In this document: positions 26,028 to 34,893 of the stretch, one piece after another
How the letters are laid out: each line of letters opens with the position of its first letter
Numbering within the stretch: position 1 is the stretch's first letter
DNA from: Maribacter polysaccharolyticus
GTDB taxonomy: Bacteria > Bacteroidota > Bacteroidia > Flavobacteriales > Flavobacteriaceae
DNA length: 64,000 nucleotides
Assembly: GCF_028882255.1 (NCBI RefSeq)
Contig: NZ_JARBUY010000003.1
Span: forward strand, 271,018 to 335,017
Direction: 5' to 3'
Translations under genes and position numbers: made by a program
The notes under the pieces: generated by a model
What the model saw: only the letters and a program-made list of their open reading frames with translations
What the model was told of the DNA's origin: nothing
Databases searched by the model: none

Positions 26028-28325
26028 TCAGAAAGTACTTTCTTCAAGTCTGGCAGGTTTTACCCGGCTATCGTGCTCATGATAATAGGATTCCATAAGG
26101 TTTATGGTACTCTTCATAAGGTCTTTGGTTTCCAAAAGCAGGGAAAAATATAAGGTGGTATTTTTAGGACTCGATTCCTCGGTTCGGGTTCTGGCAACCT
26201 GTTTTTGGGTTTTATCGGCAACCATCTCAAAGAGATATTGTTTGTTTTCGAGAAGGAGGCCTATCTTCTCAAAGGATTGGGTATCAAAGGCTTCTTTTGT
26301 ATTGTTCAACAACGTTTCCAATTCCTTGTCAATTTGTTTCAATTCCTTGATTTGGTTGTATTTCAGTTTGCTATGGTTGTTATGTACATGCTTATGGCAA
26401 ATCTTGGCAATATAGTCGAGCGATTGGGTAATATCGGTTAAATTGCCTAAAATGGCAATATAAAAGTTACTGGCCCTTACACTGGTGTCGTCTAGGTTTT
26501 TAATAAAGAAGAAAAGATTATCCCGAAGGTCATCAATTTCTTTCGCTAACTTAGCGACCTGTTTTTTATTCTTTTTCAATAAATCAAGATCTTGGCGGGC
26601 CAAGCCATTGATAGCGTTGGTATAGATTCTATTGGTACGTTTGATTACATTGGCAATATTGTGGGCACTTTCTTCGATAACCCCTTGTATAGAGCTACTC
26701 TCGGCTTTTCTCAAACTATCTTCAGCACGGATTTCCTTTGTTTTTTTCTGATAGGAAATGTAACTTTTCAACAGTAATAGAATGGCGGCAAATAATAAAA
26801 CGGCCAATGCGGTACTTTTTCCATAATTCAAAATGGTCAAAATGGCTCCGGAGGCGACAAAAGCAATAATCGCCGTACCGAACCAACCCCCGATAACATT
26901 CAATACCCCAGCAACCCTATATACGGCAATTTCCGGTCCCCAGGCCCTATCGGCCAAAGATGTGCCCATGGCGACCATGAAGGTAACATAGGTGGTAGAT
27001 AAAGGAAGTTTGTACGAGGTGGCTATGGAAATCAAAATACCGGCTACCATTAAGTTCACGGCTGCACGAACCATGTCAAAAGCAGGTAATTCGCGCGCTT
27101 TTTCCTTGGAAAGGTGTAAGGTGGGTTTTCGAAATCGGGCATCTACTTTTTTTCGTAACGATTTAGGGGCAAGCAATGTTACCTGTGATATTAACATGGT
27201 CAATCGTACAATACCCCGTGAAAGGACATTGGGCTGAAAACGTTCATTGGACTCGCCTTCCCTAGATAGGTTTATTTCCGTATCGGCCACATGGCGTGCT
27301 TTTTTCGAAAACCACAAGGTAGCGACCATGACCATTCCTGAAATGAAAAGCAATAAGGTCGGGGTAGGTACCTTGGTAGCAAGTACCGACATACTGAAAT
27401 CGGTGGCAGCCGTGCCGGATGCCATCCAGGCTTCATAGGATTGGAATGCAGCAATCGGGACTCCGATGAAATTCACCAAATCATTTCCTGCAAAGGCCAA
27501 GGCCAGGGCAAAAGTGCCTACGCCAATGATCAGTTTGTAAATATTGACTTTGATTGCCGTCATTAAAAAATAGGACAAAACCGACCACAACAGTAAATTG
27601 ATACCCATCAGAAACCAAACCTTTTGTTCCAAAAAATGACTAATGGTCATGCCTCCGATCAAATCAAAGGACTGATCGGCATATGAAGTTCCTTTGATCC
27701 CCTTCATTAAAATGAAATAGGTAATGGCAGAAAGGGCTATACCCCCAAAGAGGGCACCTACCCATTTGGCTTTTTTCTCAAAATCGTACGACAATAAAAG
27801 GCGGGTAACCCATTGCACTATGGCCCCGATGGAAAATGCCACAACAACGGATAGGAGTATTCCAAGAATGATTTCCAAGGCCTTTGAGGTGTTTATGTAA
27901 TCCAGGACCGTTGAGAAATCGCCCCCAGCAGTCCATATTTTGATCATGGACATGGCAACAGCGGCCCCCAAAAGTTCAAATACGATCGAAACGGTCGTAG
28001 AGGTGGGCATTCCCATGGTATTGAAGAAATCCAATAAAAGAATATCGGTGATCATCACGGCCATGAAAATGAACATGATTTCATCGAACATGAATTCACT
28101 AGGGTTGAAAATACCCTTTCTGGCCACCTCCATCATTCCGCTTGAGAATATCGCGCCCAAGGCAATACCGATGCTGGCGACCACCATTATGGTCCTAAAC
28201 GAAATGGCTTTGGAACCTATTGCGGAATTCAAAAAATTAACTGCGTCATTACTGACTCCCACCACTAAATCGGCAATGGCCAAGAAAGCCAATGCAATGA
28301 TCATTAGAAGGTAAATATTATCCAT
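26028..28325 (-). CDS. PiT-family inorganic phosphate transporter with C-terminal PhoU-like domain (PiT-1)
   Basis: 765 aa. The two PHO4 repeats are clear: GVSNDAVNFLNSAIGSKA near residue 23 and FAGNDLVNFIGVPIAA near residue 280, plus PLSTTYVTFMVAMGTSLADRAWG around 450. About ten to twelve membrane helices are followed by a helical PhoU-like region (about 540-760). PiT proteins move phosphate with Na+ or H+ across the inner membrane; the fused PhoU-like tail may regulate this. Highly similar in its membrane part to the second PiT gene at 30509-32776. A TTAAC array and a -7 box lie upstream. Confidence 0.93.
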   Translation of the reverse strand: MDNIYLLMIIALAFLAIADLVVGVSNDAVNFLNSAIGSKAISFRTIMVVASIGIALGAIFSSGMMEVARKGIFNPSEFMFDEIMFIFMAVMITDILLLDFFNTMGMPTSTTVSIVFELLGAAVAMSMIKIWTAGGDFSTVLDYINTSKALEIILGILLSVVVAFSIGAIVQWVTRLLLSYDFEKKAKWVGALFGGIALSAITYFILMKGIKGTSYADQSFDLIGGMTISHFLEQKVWFLMGINLLLWSVLSYFLMTAIKVNIYKLIIGVGTFALALAFAGNDLVNFIGVPIAAFQSYEAWMASGTAATDFSMSVLATKVPTPTLLLFISGMVMVATLWFSKKARHVADTEINLSREGESNERFQPNVLSRGIVRLTMLISQVTLLAPKSLRKKVDARFRKPTLHLSKEKARELPAFDMVRAAVNLMVAGILISIATSYKLPLSTTYVTFMVAMGTSLADRAWGPEIAVYRVAGVLNVIGGWFGTAIIAFVASGAILTILNYGKSTALAVLLFAAILLLLKSYISYQKKTKEIRAEDSLRKAESSSIQGVIEESAHNIANVIKRTNRIYTNAINGLARQDLDLLKKNKKQVAKLAKEIDDLRDNLFFFIKNLDDTSVRASNFYIAILGNLTDITQSLDYIAKICHKHVHNNHSKLKYNQIKELKQIDKELETLLNNTKEAFDTQSFEKIGLLLENKQYLFEMVADKTQKQVARTRTEESSPKNTTLYFSLLLETKDLMKSTINLMESYYHEHDSRVKPARLEESTF

Positions 28326-28348
28326 AAATACGTATTCTGAAAAACATG

Positions 28349-28399
28349 CAAACCTACTTTAAATATTGATAGGGAATGTGATCATAATGTTATGAATTA
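28349..28399 (-). promoter_or_regulatory. Candidate Pho-box-like promoter of PiT-1
   Basis: On the - strand a perfect -7 box TAGGTTTG (28349-28356) lies 21 nt from two in-phase repeats, read on + as GTGA (28378) and GTTA (28389), 11 bp apart. The 21-nt spacing is identical for PiT-2 and the TonB receptor. The third unit is not recognisable here. Confidence 0.5.
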
Positions 28400-28504
28400 C
28401 AGTCGGTTCGGTATTTTAATGTTTTTGACGATTTCCCATTTATTTGTTTGGGGGGGTTGTTTTTTTGATGGATATTGAAATAGATCGTCGATAGAATGGT
28501 GATT

Positions 28505-28609
28505 TTTAACATATTTTAACATTTTATGACAATCGAAGGGATAAAATGGAATTAACGTTATATTTACAATAGGGTAATATAGGCGTTTAAAATTCGCTGA
28601 TTTTATTTG
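28505..28609 (+). promoter_or_regulatory. Two TTAAC arrays upstream of the Na/Pi cotransporter
   Basis: Array A has TAAC, TAAC, TGAC at 28507, 28517 and 28527 (10-bp period). Array B has TTAACG at 28552, TTTACA at 28563 and a weak GTAATA at 28574 (11-bp period). A TTTATTTG -7-like box follows at 28602-28609, 23 nt after array B. The region lies between divergent PiT-1 and Na/Pi genes, so either could be served. The rest of the 382-bp gap shows no gene. Confidence 0.4.
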
Positions 28610-28707
28610 GATTTTCCATTGACTTCGGGAAATTGAAGCATCGTGGGATTTCTTTTTGACCAAAGATCGAATTCCTTGGTTTTTTAAAATGTAAAAATGA
28701 AACGGGC

Positions 28708-30474
28708 ATGGGGCTGTTTAAAAACTTGATATTTTATCTCTTTCTGGTGGTATTGGCCGTTCTGCTATTGGTCAATTCCAATTTGAAGACCATTGGGGCC
28801 GGGGTGGCCATCTTGTTGTTCGGAATGATCATGTTGGAAGAGGGCTTTAGGGTTTTTACCAAGGGGCCATTACAGAATCTATTGAAAAAAGCTACCCATT
28901 CGCTATATAAAAGTATCGGGGTGGGCGCTTTGGTAACGGCCTTGATCCAATCCAGTTCCTTGGTTTCGGTTATTACGATATCGTTCATCAGTGCGGGGTT
29001 GATCGGGCTTTCGGGCGGTATCGGATTGGTTTTCGGTGCCAATATAGGGACTACGGCAACGGCTTGGCTGGTTGCTATTTCGGGGTTGAATGTCGAAATT
29101 TCGGGATTGGCGATGCCCATGTTGGTATTCGGGGTCGTATTGTCGTTTCAAAAAAAAGCAACTTTAAAGGGCATCGGTCAAGTGCTGGCAGGACTGGGAT
29201 TCTTCTTTCTAGGGATCCATTACATGAAAGAGGGTTTCGATGTTTTTAAGAGCTATATCGACTTGACGCAATTTGCGATACCCGGTTTTTGGGGCGTTAT
29301 AGTGTACACAGGGTTGGGGATAGTGGTCACCACCATCCTTCAATCCAGCAGTGCCACCTTAGCCCTTATACTAACTGCTTTGGCTGCTGGCCAGATCGAA
29401 TATGAGAACGCATTGGCCTTGGGCATTGGGGCAAATGTGGGCACGACCATTACGGCCGTATTGGGATCGTTGGGATCCAATGTCGCGGGTAGACGATTGG
29501 CCGGGGCACATTTTATTTTCAATGTCGTGACCGGTTTGGTGGCCTTGGTGTTTATTTATCCCTTGGCCTCCTTAGTGAATGTATTGTCGGGGGTAATGGG
29601 AATCGCAGCTACGGATTATACTTTGAAATTGGCACTTTTCCATACCATTTTCAATGTTTTGGGAGTTTTGATCATGATTCCCTTCATAAAGAGACTAGAA
29701 GGCTTTTTAAAGGTCTTTATTAAAGAAAGGGTTGGTAAGGATATCGACGAACCCAAATTCTTGAACAAAGCGGTCTTGCAATTTCCTTCCGGGGTCATCT
29801 TATCACTCATGAAAGAGGCAAAATATCTATATGAAAATGCGGTATTTGAAATTGTTGCCCATGGCCTTAATATTCGTCGGGAAGATATCATATCGAGCAT
29901 TGCGGTAAAGGAGGTCGTTAAGCAATCCAAGAAGGATTTTGGGGTCGATGTAAGGGAGTTGTATTCAAGTAAGGTAAAGACCATTTATGGGGAAATCATC
30001 AGGTATGCCACAACAGCCCAGAGTGAATTGAAAATGACCAAAATGCAGAATACCCGTTTATCCGAGATACGGATCGCAAGTCGGAAAATGGTGGAGATCA
30101 TCGAGGGTGTACGTGAATTGGGTCGAAATGTTGCTTATTATCTAAATTCCGATAATGAGCACATGAGTAAGGAATATGATAGGTTCAGGAAGAAAATAAT
30201 CAAGGTTTTACGGGTCATTTTTTTGTTTAGGACCGAAATGGATCGGGAAAAGCATTATTCGAAATTAATCGTGCTTAAGGAGGAGGCTAGAAAAGGGAAG
30301 CATCAAAGTACAAAATCGATAGATAAATTGATTCGGAACGATATGATTACCGTTGATATGGCCTCTTCTTTGGTCAATGACAACGACCATGTAAATGATA
30401 TCGTTAAAAAATTGATCGAAGTAGCGGAGTTGTTATATGGGGAAACGGATTCCTTGCTGGTCGAAGGAAACTAA
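28708..30474 (+). CDS. Na/Pi cotransporter family protein with C-terminal PhoU-like domain
   Basis: 588 aa. Two inverted repeats carry the QSSS signature of the NptA/SLC34 family: LIQSSSLVSVITI near residue 90 and LQSSSATLALILTALAAG near residue 212. About eight membrane helices occupy residues 5-330, then a long helical region (about 340-585) resembles PhoU. The protein should import phosphate with Na+. It sits between the two PiT genes in opposite orientation. The ATG has 382 nt upstream containing TTAAC arrays. A bidirectional terminator overlaps its stop. Confidence 0.92.
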   Translation: MGLFKNLIFYLFLVVLAVLLLVNSNLKTIGAGVAILLFGMIMLEEGFRVFTKGPLQNLLKKATHSLYKSIGVGALVTALIQSSSLVSVITISFISAGLIGLSGGIGLVFGANIGTTATAWLVAISGLNVEISGLAMPMLVFGVVLSFQKKATLKGIGQVLAGLGFFFLGIHYMKEGFDVFKSYIDLTQFAIPGFWGVIVYTGLGIVVTTILQSSSATLALILTALAAGQIEYENALALGIGANVGTTITAVLGSLGSNVAGRRLAGAHFIFNVVTGLVALVFIYPLASLVNVLSGVMGIAATDYTLKLALFHTIFNVLGVLIMIPFIKRLEGFLKVFIKERVGKDIDEPKFLNKAVLQFPSGVILSLMKEAKYLYENAVFEIVAHGLNIRREDIISSIAVKEVVKQSKKDFGVDVRELYSSKVKTIYGEIIRYATTAQSELKMTKMQNTRLSEIRIASRKMVEIIEGVRELGRNVAYYLNSDNEHMSKEYDRFRKKIIKVLRVIFLFRTEMDREKHYSKLIVLKEEARKGKHQSTKSIDKLIRNDMITVDMASSLVNDNDHVNDIVKKLIEVAELLYGETDSLLVEGN

Positions 30475-30504
30475 AAAGAGGCACTTTTTTAAGTGCCTCT
30501 TTTT
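30473..30504. terminator. Bidirectional terminator between Na/Pi cotransporter and PiT-2
   Basis: Perfect 14-bp stem AAAAAGAGGCACTT / AAGTGCCTCTTTTT with a TTTT loop. It starts within the stop codon of the + gene and ends 5 nt from the stop of the convergent PiT-2 gene. Confidence 0.9.
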
Positions 30505-30508
30505 AGTT

Positions 30509-32776
30509 TTAATCTATGGGTTCATTATCGGTTTTGGTGATGTTATGCTCCTCATAGTAGAGGTTGAGAATGTTCATGGTCGCTTTGATAAGGTCTTTGG
30601 TCTCCAATAGGATCTTAAAGTAAAGCGTAGTGTTCTTAGGACTCGATTCCTCATACCGGGTTCGTTCTACTTGTTTTTGTATGGAGTCCTTAACATAGGC
30701 CAATAATTCCTTTTTCTCTTGAATGATGGTGGGTTCTATATCATCAAAAGAACGGGCGTTGAATATTTTTCCGATCTCATTGCATAGGTGCACCAGTTTA
30801 TCATTGATATACAATAATTCCTCCCCTTGTTTTTTCTTTAGGGCCTTATGGTTGTTGTGTACGTGTTTATGGCTCACTTTTGCGATTAGGCTAGAGGACT
30901 GGGCGACATCCTGTATGCTGCCGATAACATCGATATAGAATTTACTGGCGCCCAAATAAGAATCGTCAAGGTCCTTGATAAAATAGAAAATGTCGTTCTG
31001 CAATTCATCGATTTCATTTTCAAGTTTGACAACGGTCTTTTTTGCTTTTTTTAGCGCATCGAGATCTTGATCGATCAAACCGTTAATGGTGATTTGGTTT
31101 ATTTTACTGACCCGTTTAAGCGCTTTTGAAATATTGTCCGCACTTTCTTCTATAACCCCATGTATCGACTGGCTTTCCGCTTTACTTAGGCTATCCTCGG
31201 CTTTTACAACACGCGATTTCTTGGCATGGCTGATATAATTCCTTGCCAATAACAAAACGGCCAATAGCAACAATACCGCGATCATGGTACTGCCTCCTAA
31301 ATGTATTAAATAGGCCACGGTGCCGGCTGCGACAAACGCGGATAGGGCGGTAAAGAACCAGCCTCCAATGACGTTCAATACCCCTGCGACCCTGTAAACG
31401 GCACTCTCGCTGCCCCATGCCCTATCGGCCAATGAGGAACCCATAGCCACCATAAAGGTCACATAGGTAGTGGATAACGGTAATTTCATGGAAGTGGCTA
31501 TCGATATAAGCACACTGGCCACCATTAAGTTCACTGCTGCCCGTACCATATCGAATGCCGGTAGTTCGTGTTTTTCCCCTTTGGCAAGCTTGATCACGGG
31601 TTTTTGGAATTGTTTTTCAATCTTCGCTTGAACCGAATTGGGCAGTACGGTGGCCGTGTATTTCACAGCCAACATCGAAAATCGTACTAGTGTTCTGGAT
31701 AACATATTGGGTTCAAACCGTTCCTTTGCTTCCCCTTCCCTGGATAAGTTGATTTCGGTTTGGGTAACATACCGTGCCTTTTTTGAAAACCACAATGTCA
31801 AGACCATGACCAAACCGGCAACCAGCAGGAATATTGTTGGAGTAGGGACTTTACTGCCCAAAACCCCCATAGCGAACTCGGTGGCTGGCACCCCCGCAGC
31901 GGTCCATGCTTCATAGGATTGATAAGCAGCAATGGGAACCCCGATGAAATTAACAAGGTCGTTCCCCGCGAACGCCAAGGCCAATGCAAAGGTTCCTACG
32001 GTAATGATCAGTTTATAGATGTTCTTTTTGAATAGGGCAACGACACAATAGGATAATAAAGTCCATATGATAAAACTAAGTGCCAGGATTAGTACGGTCT
32101 TACCTTCTATTATAGGAGCTATTTCGGAATAATATTCCGTTCCTTTCAGGCCTTTAATGAATATAAAATAAGTAATTGCCGTTAAGGCAAATCCACCGAA
32201 TACGGATCCCGCCCATTTCGATTTCTTTTCAAAATTAAAGGAAAGCAATAGTCTGGAGACGTATTGGACCGTAGCCCCTACCGAGAAGGCAACCACCACG
32301 GATAGTAGTATTCCCAGTATGATCTCTGTAGCCTTTGTGGTATTGATGTATTGTACGACCTCAACGAACGAACCCCCTGCTATACCTATTTTTATCAGGG
32401 CCATTGCGACCGCAGCCCCCAATAATTCGAATACGATGGAAACCGTGGTTGAAGTGGGCATGCCCAAGGTATTGAAAAAGTCGAGTAAGAGGATATCGGT
32501 GATCATCACCGCGGTGAAGATGATCATGATCTCGCTGAACATGAATTCACCGGGAACAAAAATGCCCTTTCTGGCAACTTCCATCAATCCACTTGAGAAT
32601 ACGGCACCACATGCAATCCCCAAACTGGCAACGATCATGATGGTCCTAAAGGAAATGGCCTTGGAACCTAGGGCGGAGTTCAAAAAATTCACGGCGTCAT
32701 TACTAACCCCTACCACAAGATCCGCGATGGCCAAAATAGCCAAGGCAATGATCATTAAAAAGTAAATATTATCCAT
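30509..32776 (-). CDS. PiT-family inorganic phosphate transporter with C-terminal PhoU-like domain (PiT-2)
   Basis: 755 aa, paralogue of PiT-1. Both start MDNIY and share the PHO4 motifs GVSNDAVNFLNSALGSKA and FAGNDLVNFIGVPIAA almost unchanged; the PhoU-like tail (about 530-750) is much more diverged, though KHVHNNH and ARTR/ERTRxEESSPKNTTLYF segments remain. This suggests an old duplication with conserved transport and changed regulation. It lies 213 nt downstream of the porin gene, on the same strand, with its own 11-bp TTAAC array and -7 box. Confidence 0.93.
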   Translation of the reverse strand: MDNIYFLMIIALAILAIADLVVGVSNDAVNFLNSALGSKAISFRTIMIVASLGIACGAVFSSGLMEVARKGIFVPGEFMFSEIMIIFTAVMITDILLLDFFNTLGMPTSTTVSIVFELLGAAVAMALIKIGIAGGSFVEVVQYINTTKATEIILGILLSVVVAFSVGATVQYVSRLLLSFNFEKKSKWAGSVFGGFALTAITYFIFIKGLKGTEYYSEIAPIIEGKTVLILALSFIIWTLLSYCVVALFKKNIYKLIITVGTFALALAFAGNDLVNFIGVPIAAYQSYEAWTAAGVPATEFAMGVLGSKVPTPTIFLLVAGLVMVLTLWFSKKARYVTQTEINLSREGEAKERFEPNMLSRTLVRFSMLAVKYTATVLPNSVQAKIEKQFQKPVIKLAKGEKHELPAFDMVRAAVNLMVASVLISIATSMKLPLSTTYVTFMVAMGSSLADRAWGSESAVYRVAGVLNVIGGWFFTALSAFVAAGTVAYLIHLGGSTMIAVLLLLAVLLLARNYISHAKKSRVVKAEDSLSKAESQSIHGVIEESADNISKALKRVSKINQITINGLIDQDLDALKKAKKTVVKLENEIDELQNDIFYFIKDLDDSYLGASKFYIDVIGSIQDVAQSSSLIAKVSHKHVHNNHKALKKKQGEELLYINDKLVHLCNEIGKIFNARSFDDIEPTIIQEKKELLAYVKDSIQKQVERTRYEESSPKNTTLYFKILLETKDLIKATMNILNLYYEEHNITKTDNEPID

Positions 32777-32801
32777 AATTCGATCGTTGAAAATAAAGGC
32801 G

Positions 32802-32863
32802 TAAACATAGTTTTTGCCGTACTGTCTAAAGTTACTAAAAGGTTATGAATATGTTAAATAAAA
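32802..32863 (-). promoter_or_regulatory. Candidate Pho-box-like promoter of PiT-2
   Basis: Read on +, GTTA occurs at 32831, 32842 and 32853, an exact 11-bp triple repeat (TAAC-type on the coding strand). A -7 box TATGTTTA (7 of 8 to TAnnTTTG) lies at 32802-32809, exactly 21 nt from the array. The 213-bp gap holds nothing else recognisable. Confidence 0.6.
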
Positions 32864-32988
32864 ATATTGTAATATGATTAAAATATTCCAATGGCCCTAT
32901 AAAAAAGGGGATACAGGAAAAACCGTACTTGGGACCATCAATAGGCGAGGGCCACTGTTATCTTTGCATCTATAACAACTTCCATCCA

Positions 32989-34191
32989 TCAAAAATGGAC
33001 ATCCAATTGCAACCGGTACATCAACTCGTCATTACCGCCATCCACTGAAAGATAGCTGAAATCGGTTTGCACCTTCAGTTTATGGCCCACAATGAATTTT
33101 GAGAGCCCAAGGGTATATTGGGTTTCGTTATTTCGTCCTGTAATGTCATCGAGGTCGATGTGGGTATATCGTCCGGAAATTTCCCAGTCCTTAGGCAAAA
33201 GATAACCCGATTGAAGATTCAGGCCGTTCCCTATCCATACCACATCACCTGTTTCCGTGCCATCCGAATTCTTGGCAATGGGATCATTGGCATCCCTATG
33301 GGCATATTCCCACATGAATGAAAAACCGTTGTATTTGAACATCCCATCAAAAAAGAACGTATTGATGTTGGTTTCGTAGTAGCCGATATCATTGGCCATG
33401 TAGGATCCTTGATTACCTCGGGTCTTTACGGCGTTTTGATTGGTATCGTAATTTATCGCAAGCATCAACTTGGGTTTTACTTCGCGTTTGAGGTCACTAC
33501 CGCTGTACTCACCGTTACTTGTGAATTTCCCAAACGGCAAGAATTCCAATCTGGCCGTATATTGGTGCCCCCCTAAATTTCCACTGGTGATGTTCCTGCC
33601 TTCTCCTTGGGAAATGGCAAATTTCTCACGTATCAAAAAATTATTGAACAGGTTGAAATGATGCCTTAACTGTATACCTTGATCACGGTCCAATGTAAAC
33701 CTGCTATTGAGTAATGAACGATTTACTTGTTGCAGGTTTCCTGATGAGATGACACGTTCTATATTTCCCGGTAATTTGGTTTGGCCCACCCATAGTTCAA
33801 AATTTTCATGGAAGTTCCACATGACCACGGCGTCCAAAATATATCTTGGGGCATTGCTGGTGAAATCGGAAGCTCCGGAAAGGTCCCTATTGGACAAACC
33901 TAATTCCAGTTTGTATCTGAGTTTTGGGGTATAAGCGAAACCATCAAATTTAAGACGTGCCCTACGGACCAAAAAATTCTGTTCTGGGTTTACCCAACCC
34001 CCATCCGCACTTTCTTCCCATGTACTGACGGAAAGAAATTGCATACGTGCGGCAATTTTCATGCTCCAGGTACTGTCTTGCCCCATCAAATTAAAGAGCC
34101 CCTGCCCAAATTTAGGGGCATTGGTCTCCTGTGCATGGGAAAAAAACATTCCCGAAAACAAAACCAGTAAAGTTAACTTTTTGAGTGTCAT
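32989..34191 (-). CDS. OprO/OprP-like phosphate-selective porin
   Basis: 400 aa with a signal peptide (residues about 1-20, cleavage after HAQ). The mature protein is a run of amphipathic beta-strands, with LFNLMGQDSTWSMKIAARMQF near the N terminus and a C-terminal strand ending LQLDVHF. The segment LEFLPFGKFTSNGEYSGSDLKRE and the WVGQTKLPGNIERVISSGNLQQVNRS block are typical of the porin O/P family, trimeric outer-membrane channels for phosphate or polyphosphate. Its neighbours are all phosphate transporters, which supports phosphate use. Confidence 0.85.
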   Translation of the reverse strand: MTLKKLTLLVLFSGMFFSHAQETNAPKFGQGLFNLMGQDSTWSMKIAARMQFLSVSTWEESADGGWVNPEQNFLVRRARLKFDGFAYTPKLRYKLELGLSNRDLSGASDFTSNAPRYILDAVVMWNFHENFELWVGQTKLPGNIERVISSGNLQQVNRSLLNSRFTLDRDQGIQLRHHFNLFNNFLIREKFAISQGEGRNITSGNLGGHQYTARLEFLPFGKFTSNGEYSGSDLKREVKPKLMLAINYDTNQNAVKTRGNQGSYMANDIGYYETNINTFFFDGMFKYNGFSFMWEYAHRDANDPIAKNSDGTETGDVVWIGNGLNLQSGYLLPKDWEISGRYTHIDLDDITGRNNETQYTLGLSKFIVGHKLKVQTDFSYLSVDGGNDELMYRLQLDVHF

Positions 34192-34228
34192 TGAGTTGGG
34201 GGCTTTTGTTAGTCTGAATTTTCGCGGT

Positions 34229-34261
34229 GTTAAGATAATGTTTTCTTAATGTTAAACCATG
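34229..34261 (-). promoter_or_regulatory. Candidate Pho-box-like array upstream of the porin
   Basis: Read on +: GTTA at 34229, GTTT at 34240 and GTTA at 34251, exact 11-bp period. It lies 38 nt upstream of the porin ATG. Unlike the others, I find no TAnnTTTG box at the expected 21 nt, so the promoter position is uncertain. Confidence 0.5.
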
Positions 34262-34395
34262 GATTGAAGCGGAAATATATGCCCTTGGCACTATTTCGGC
34301 GATCTGGAATGCTCTTTTGCCTTATATTGACCGCAATAAGGGGCGTTAAAAGGGTAAATGGTTTGCTAAAAAACGGGATAATGACGTTTTTTAAT

Positions 34396-34437
34396 GTAAA
34401 GAAAACGTAAAGAAAAGGTAAAATATATGTATATTTG
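34396..34437 (+). promoter_or_regulatory. 11-bp tandem repeat plus -7 box upstream of the MORN protein gene
   Basis: GTAA cores at 34396, 34407 and 34418 give three units of about GTAAAGAAAAC with an exact 11-bp period. They are followed 8 nt later by a perfect -7 box TATATTTG (34430-34437). On the opposite strand the units read TTTACN, a permitted variant of a Pho-like TTAACA box. Spacing to the -7 box differs from the other arrays, so this could be another regulator's site. Confidence 0.4.
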
Positions 34438-34464
34438 TTGATACAAGATCAAAAGAAATATACC

Positions 34465-34818
34465 ATGAAAAACATCATAGTACTCCTAACTGTCGTATTT
34501 GCAATGTCATTTAGCTATGGGCAGCAAGAAAATAAACTTGGTTTAAATGAAGAAACCGAATTGATCGAAGCTACTTATTTCCATGATAATGGAATTGTAA
34601 GTCAGGTGGGAACTTTTAATCTTGACGGAAAATTACATGGGGAATGGACGAGTTTTAATAAAGAAGGGGAGAAGATTTCCGAAGGTCGATATGTAAACGG
34701 CCGTAAAGTAGGGAAATGGACCTTTTGGGCCGGTAATGAAACTAAGGAAGTGAGATACAGCAATAATGAAATTGCCAGCGTCGATGGGGTCAAAACCGAT
34801 GGCCTGGTCAAGAACTAA
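34465..34818 (+). CDS. Secreted MORN/YwqK-repeat protein
   Basis: 117 aa from ATG 34465 (an upstream TTG at 34435 lies within the -7 box and is rejected). A signal peptide (residues 1-19, cleavage after YGQ) precedes repeats of the YwqK/MORN type: YFHDNGIVSQVGTFNLDGKLHGEW, KEGEKISEGRYVNGRKVGKW and a final KEVRYSNNEIASV strand. Such repeats form beta-meander solenoids and are labelled antitoxin-like without proof. It has its own array and promoter and a 21-bp terminator hairpin. Divergent from the porin. Confidence 0.8.
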   Translation: MKNIIVLLTVVFAMSFSYGQQENKLGLNEETELIEATYFHDNGIVSQVGTFNLDGKLHGEWTSFNKEGEKISEGRYVNGRKVGKWTFWAGNETKEVRYSNNEIASVDGVKTDGLVKN

Positions 34819-34830
34819 GGATAATTTTAG

Positions 34831-34877
34831 CCATATAAAAAAACATCCCGCTTTTGGCGGGATGTTTTTTTATATGG
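34831..34877. terminator. Long bidirectional terminator hairpin
   Basis: Perfect 21-bp stem (34831-34851 with 34857-34877) around a TTTTG loop. The core is CATCCCGC / GCGGGATG flanked by A7 and T7 tracts. It ends both the MORN gene (+) and the convergent small carboxypeptidase-regulatory-like gene (-). Confidence 0.92.
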
Positions 34878-34893
34878 AACCTTTCGGATATTA

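Noticed and set aside
28397-28663. 88-aa reverse ORF in the PiT-1/NptA gap
   Set aside because: Lies over the repeat arrays; composition not protein-like.
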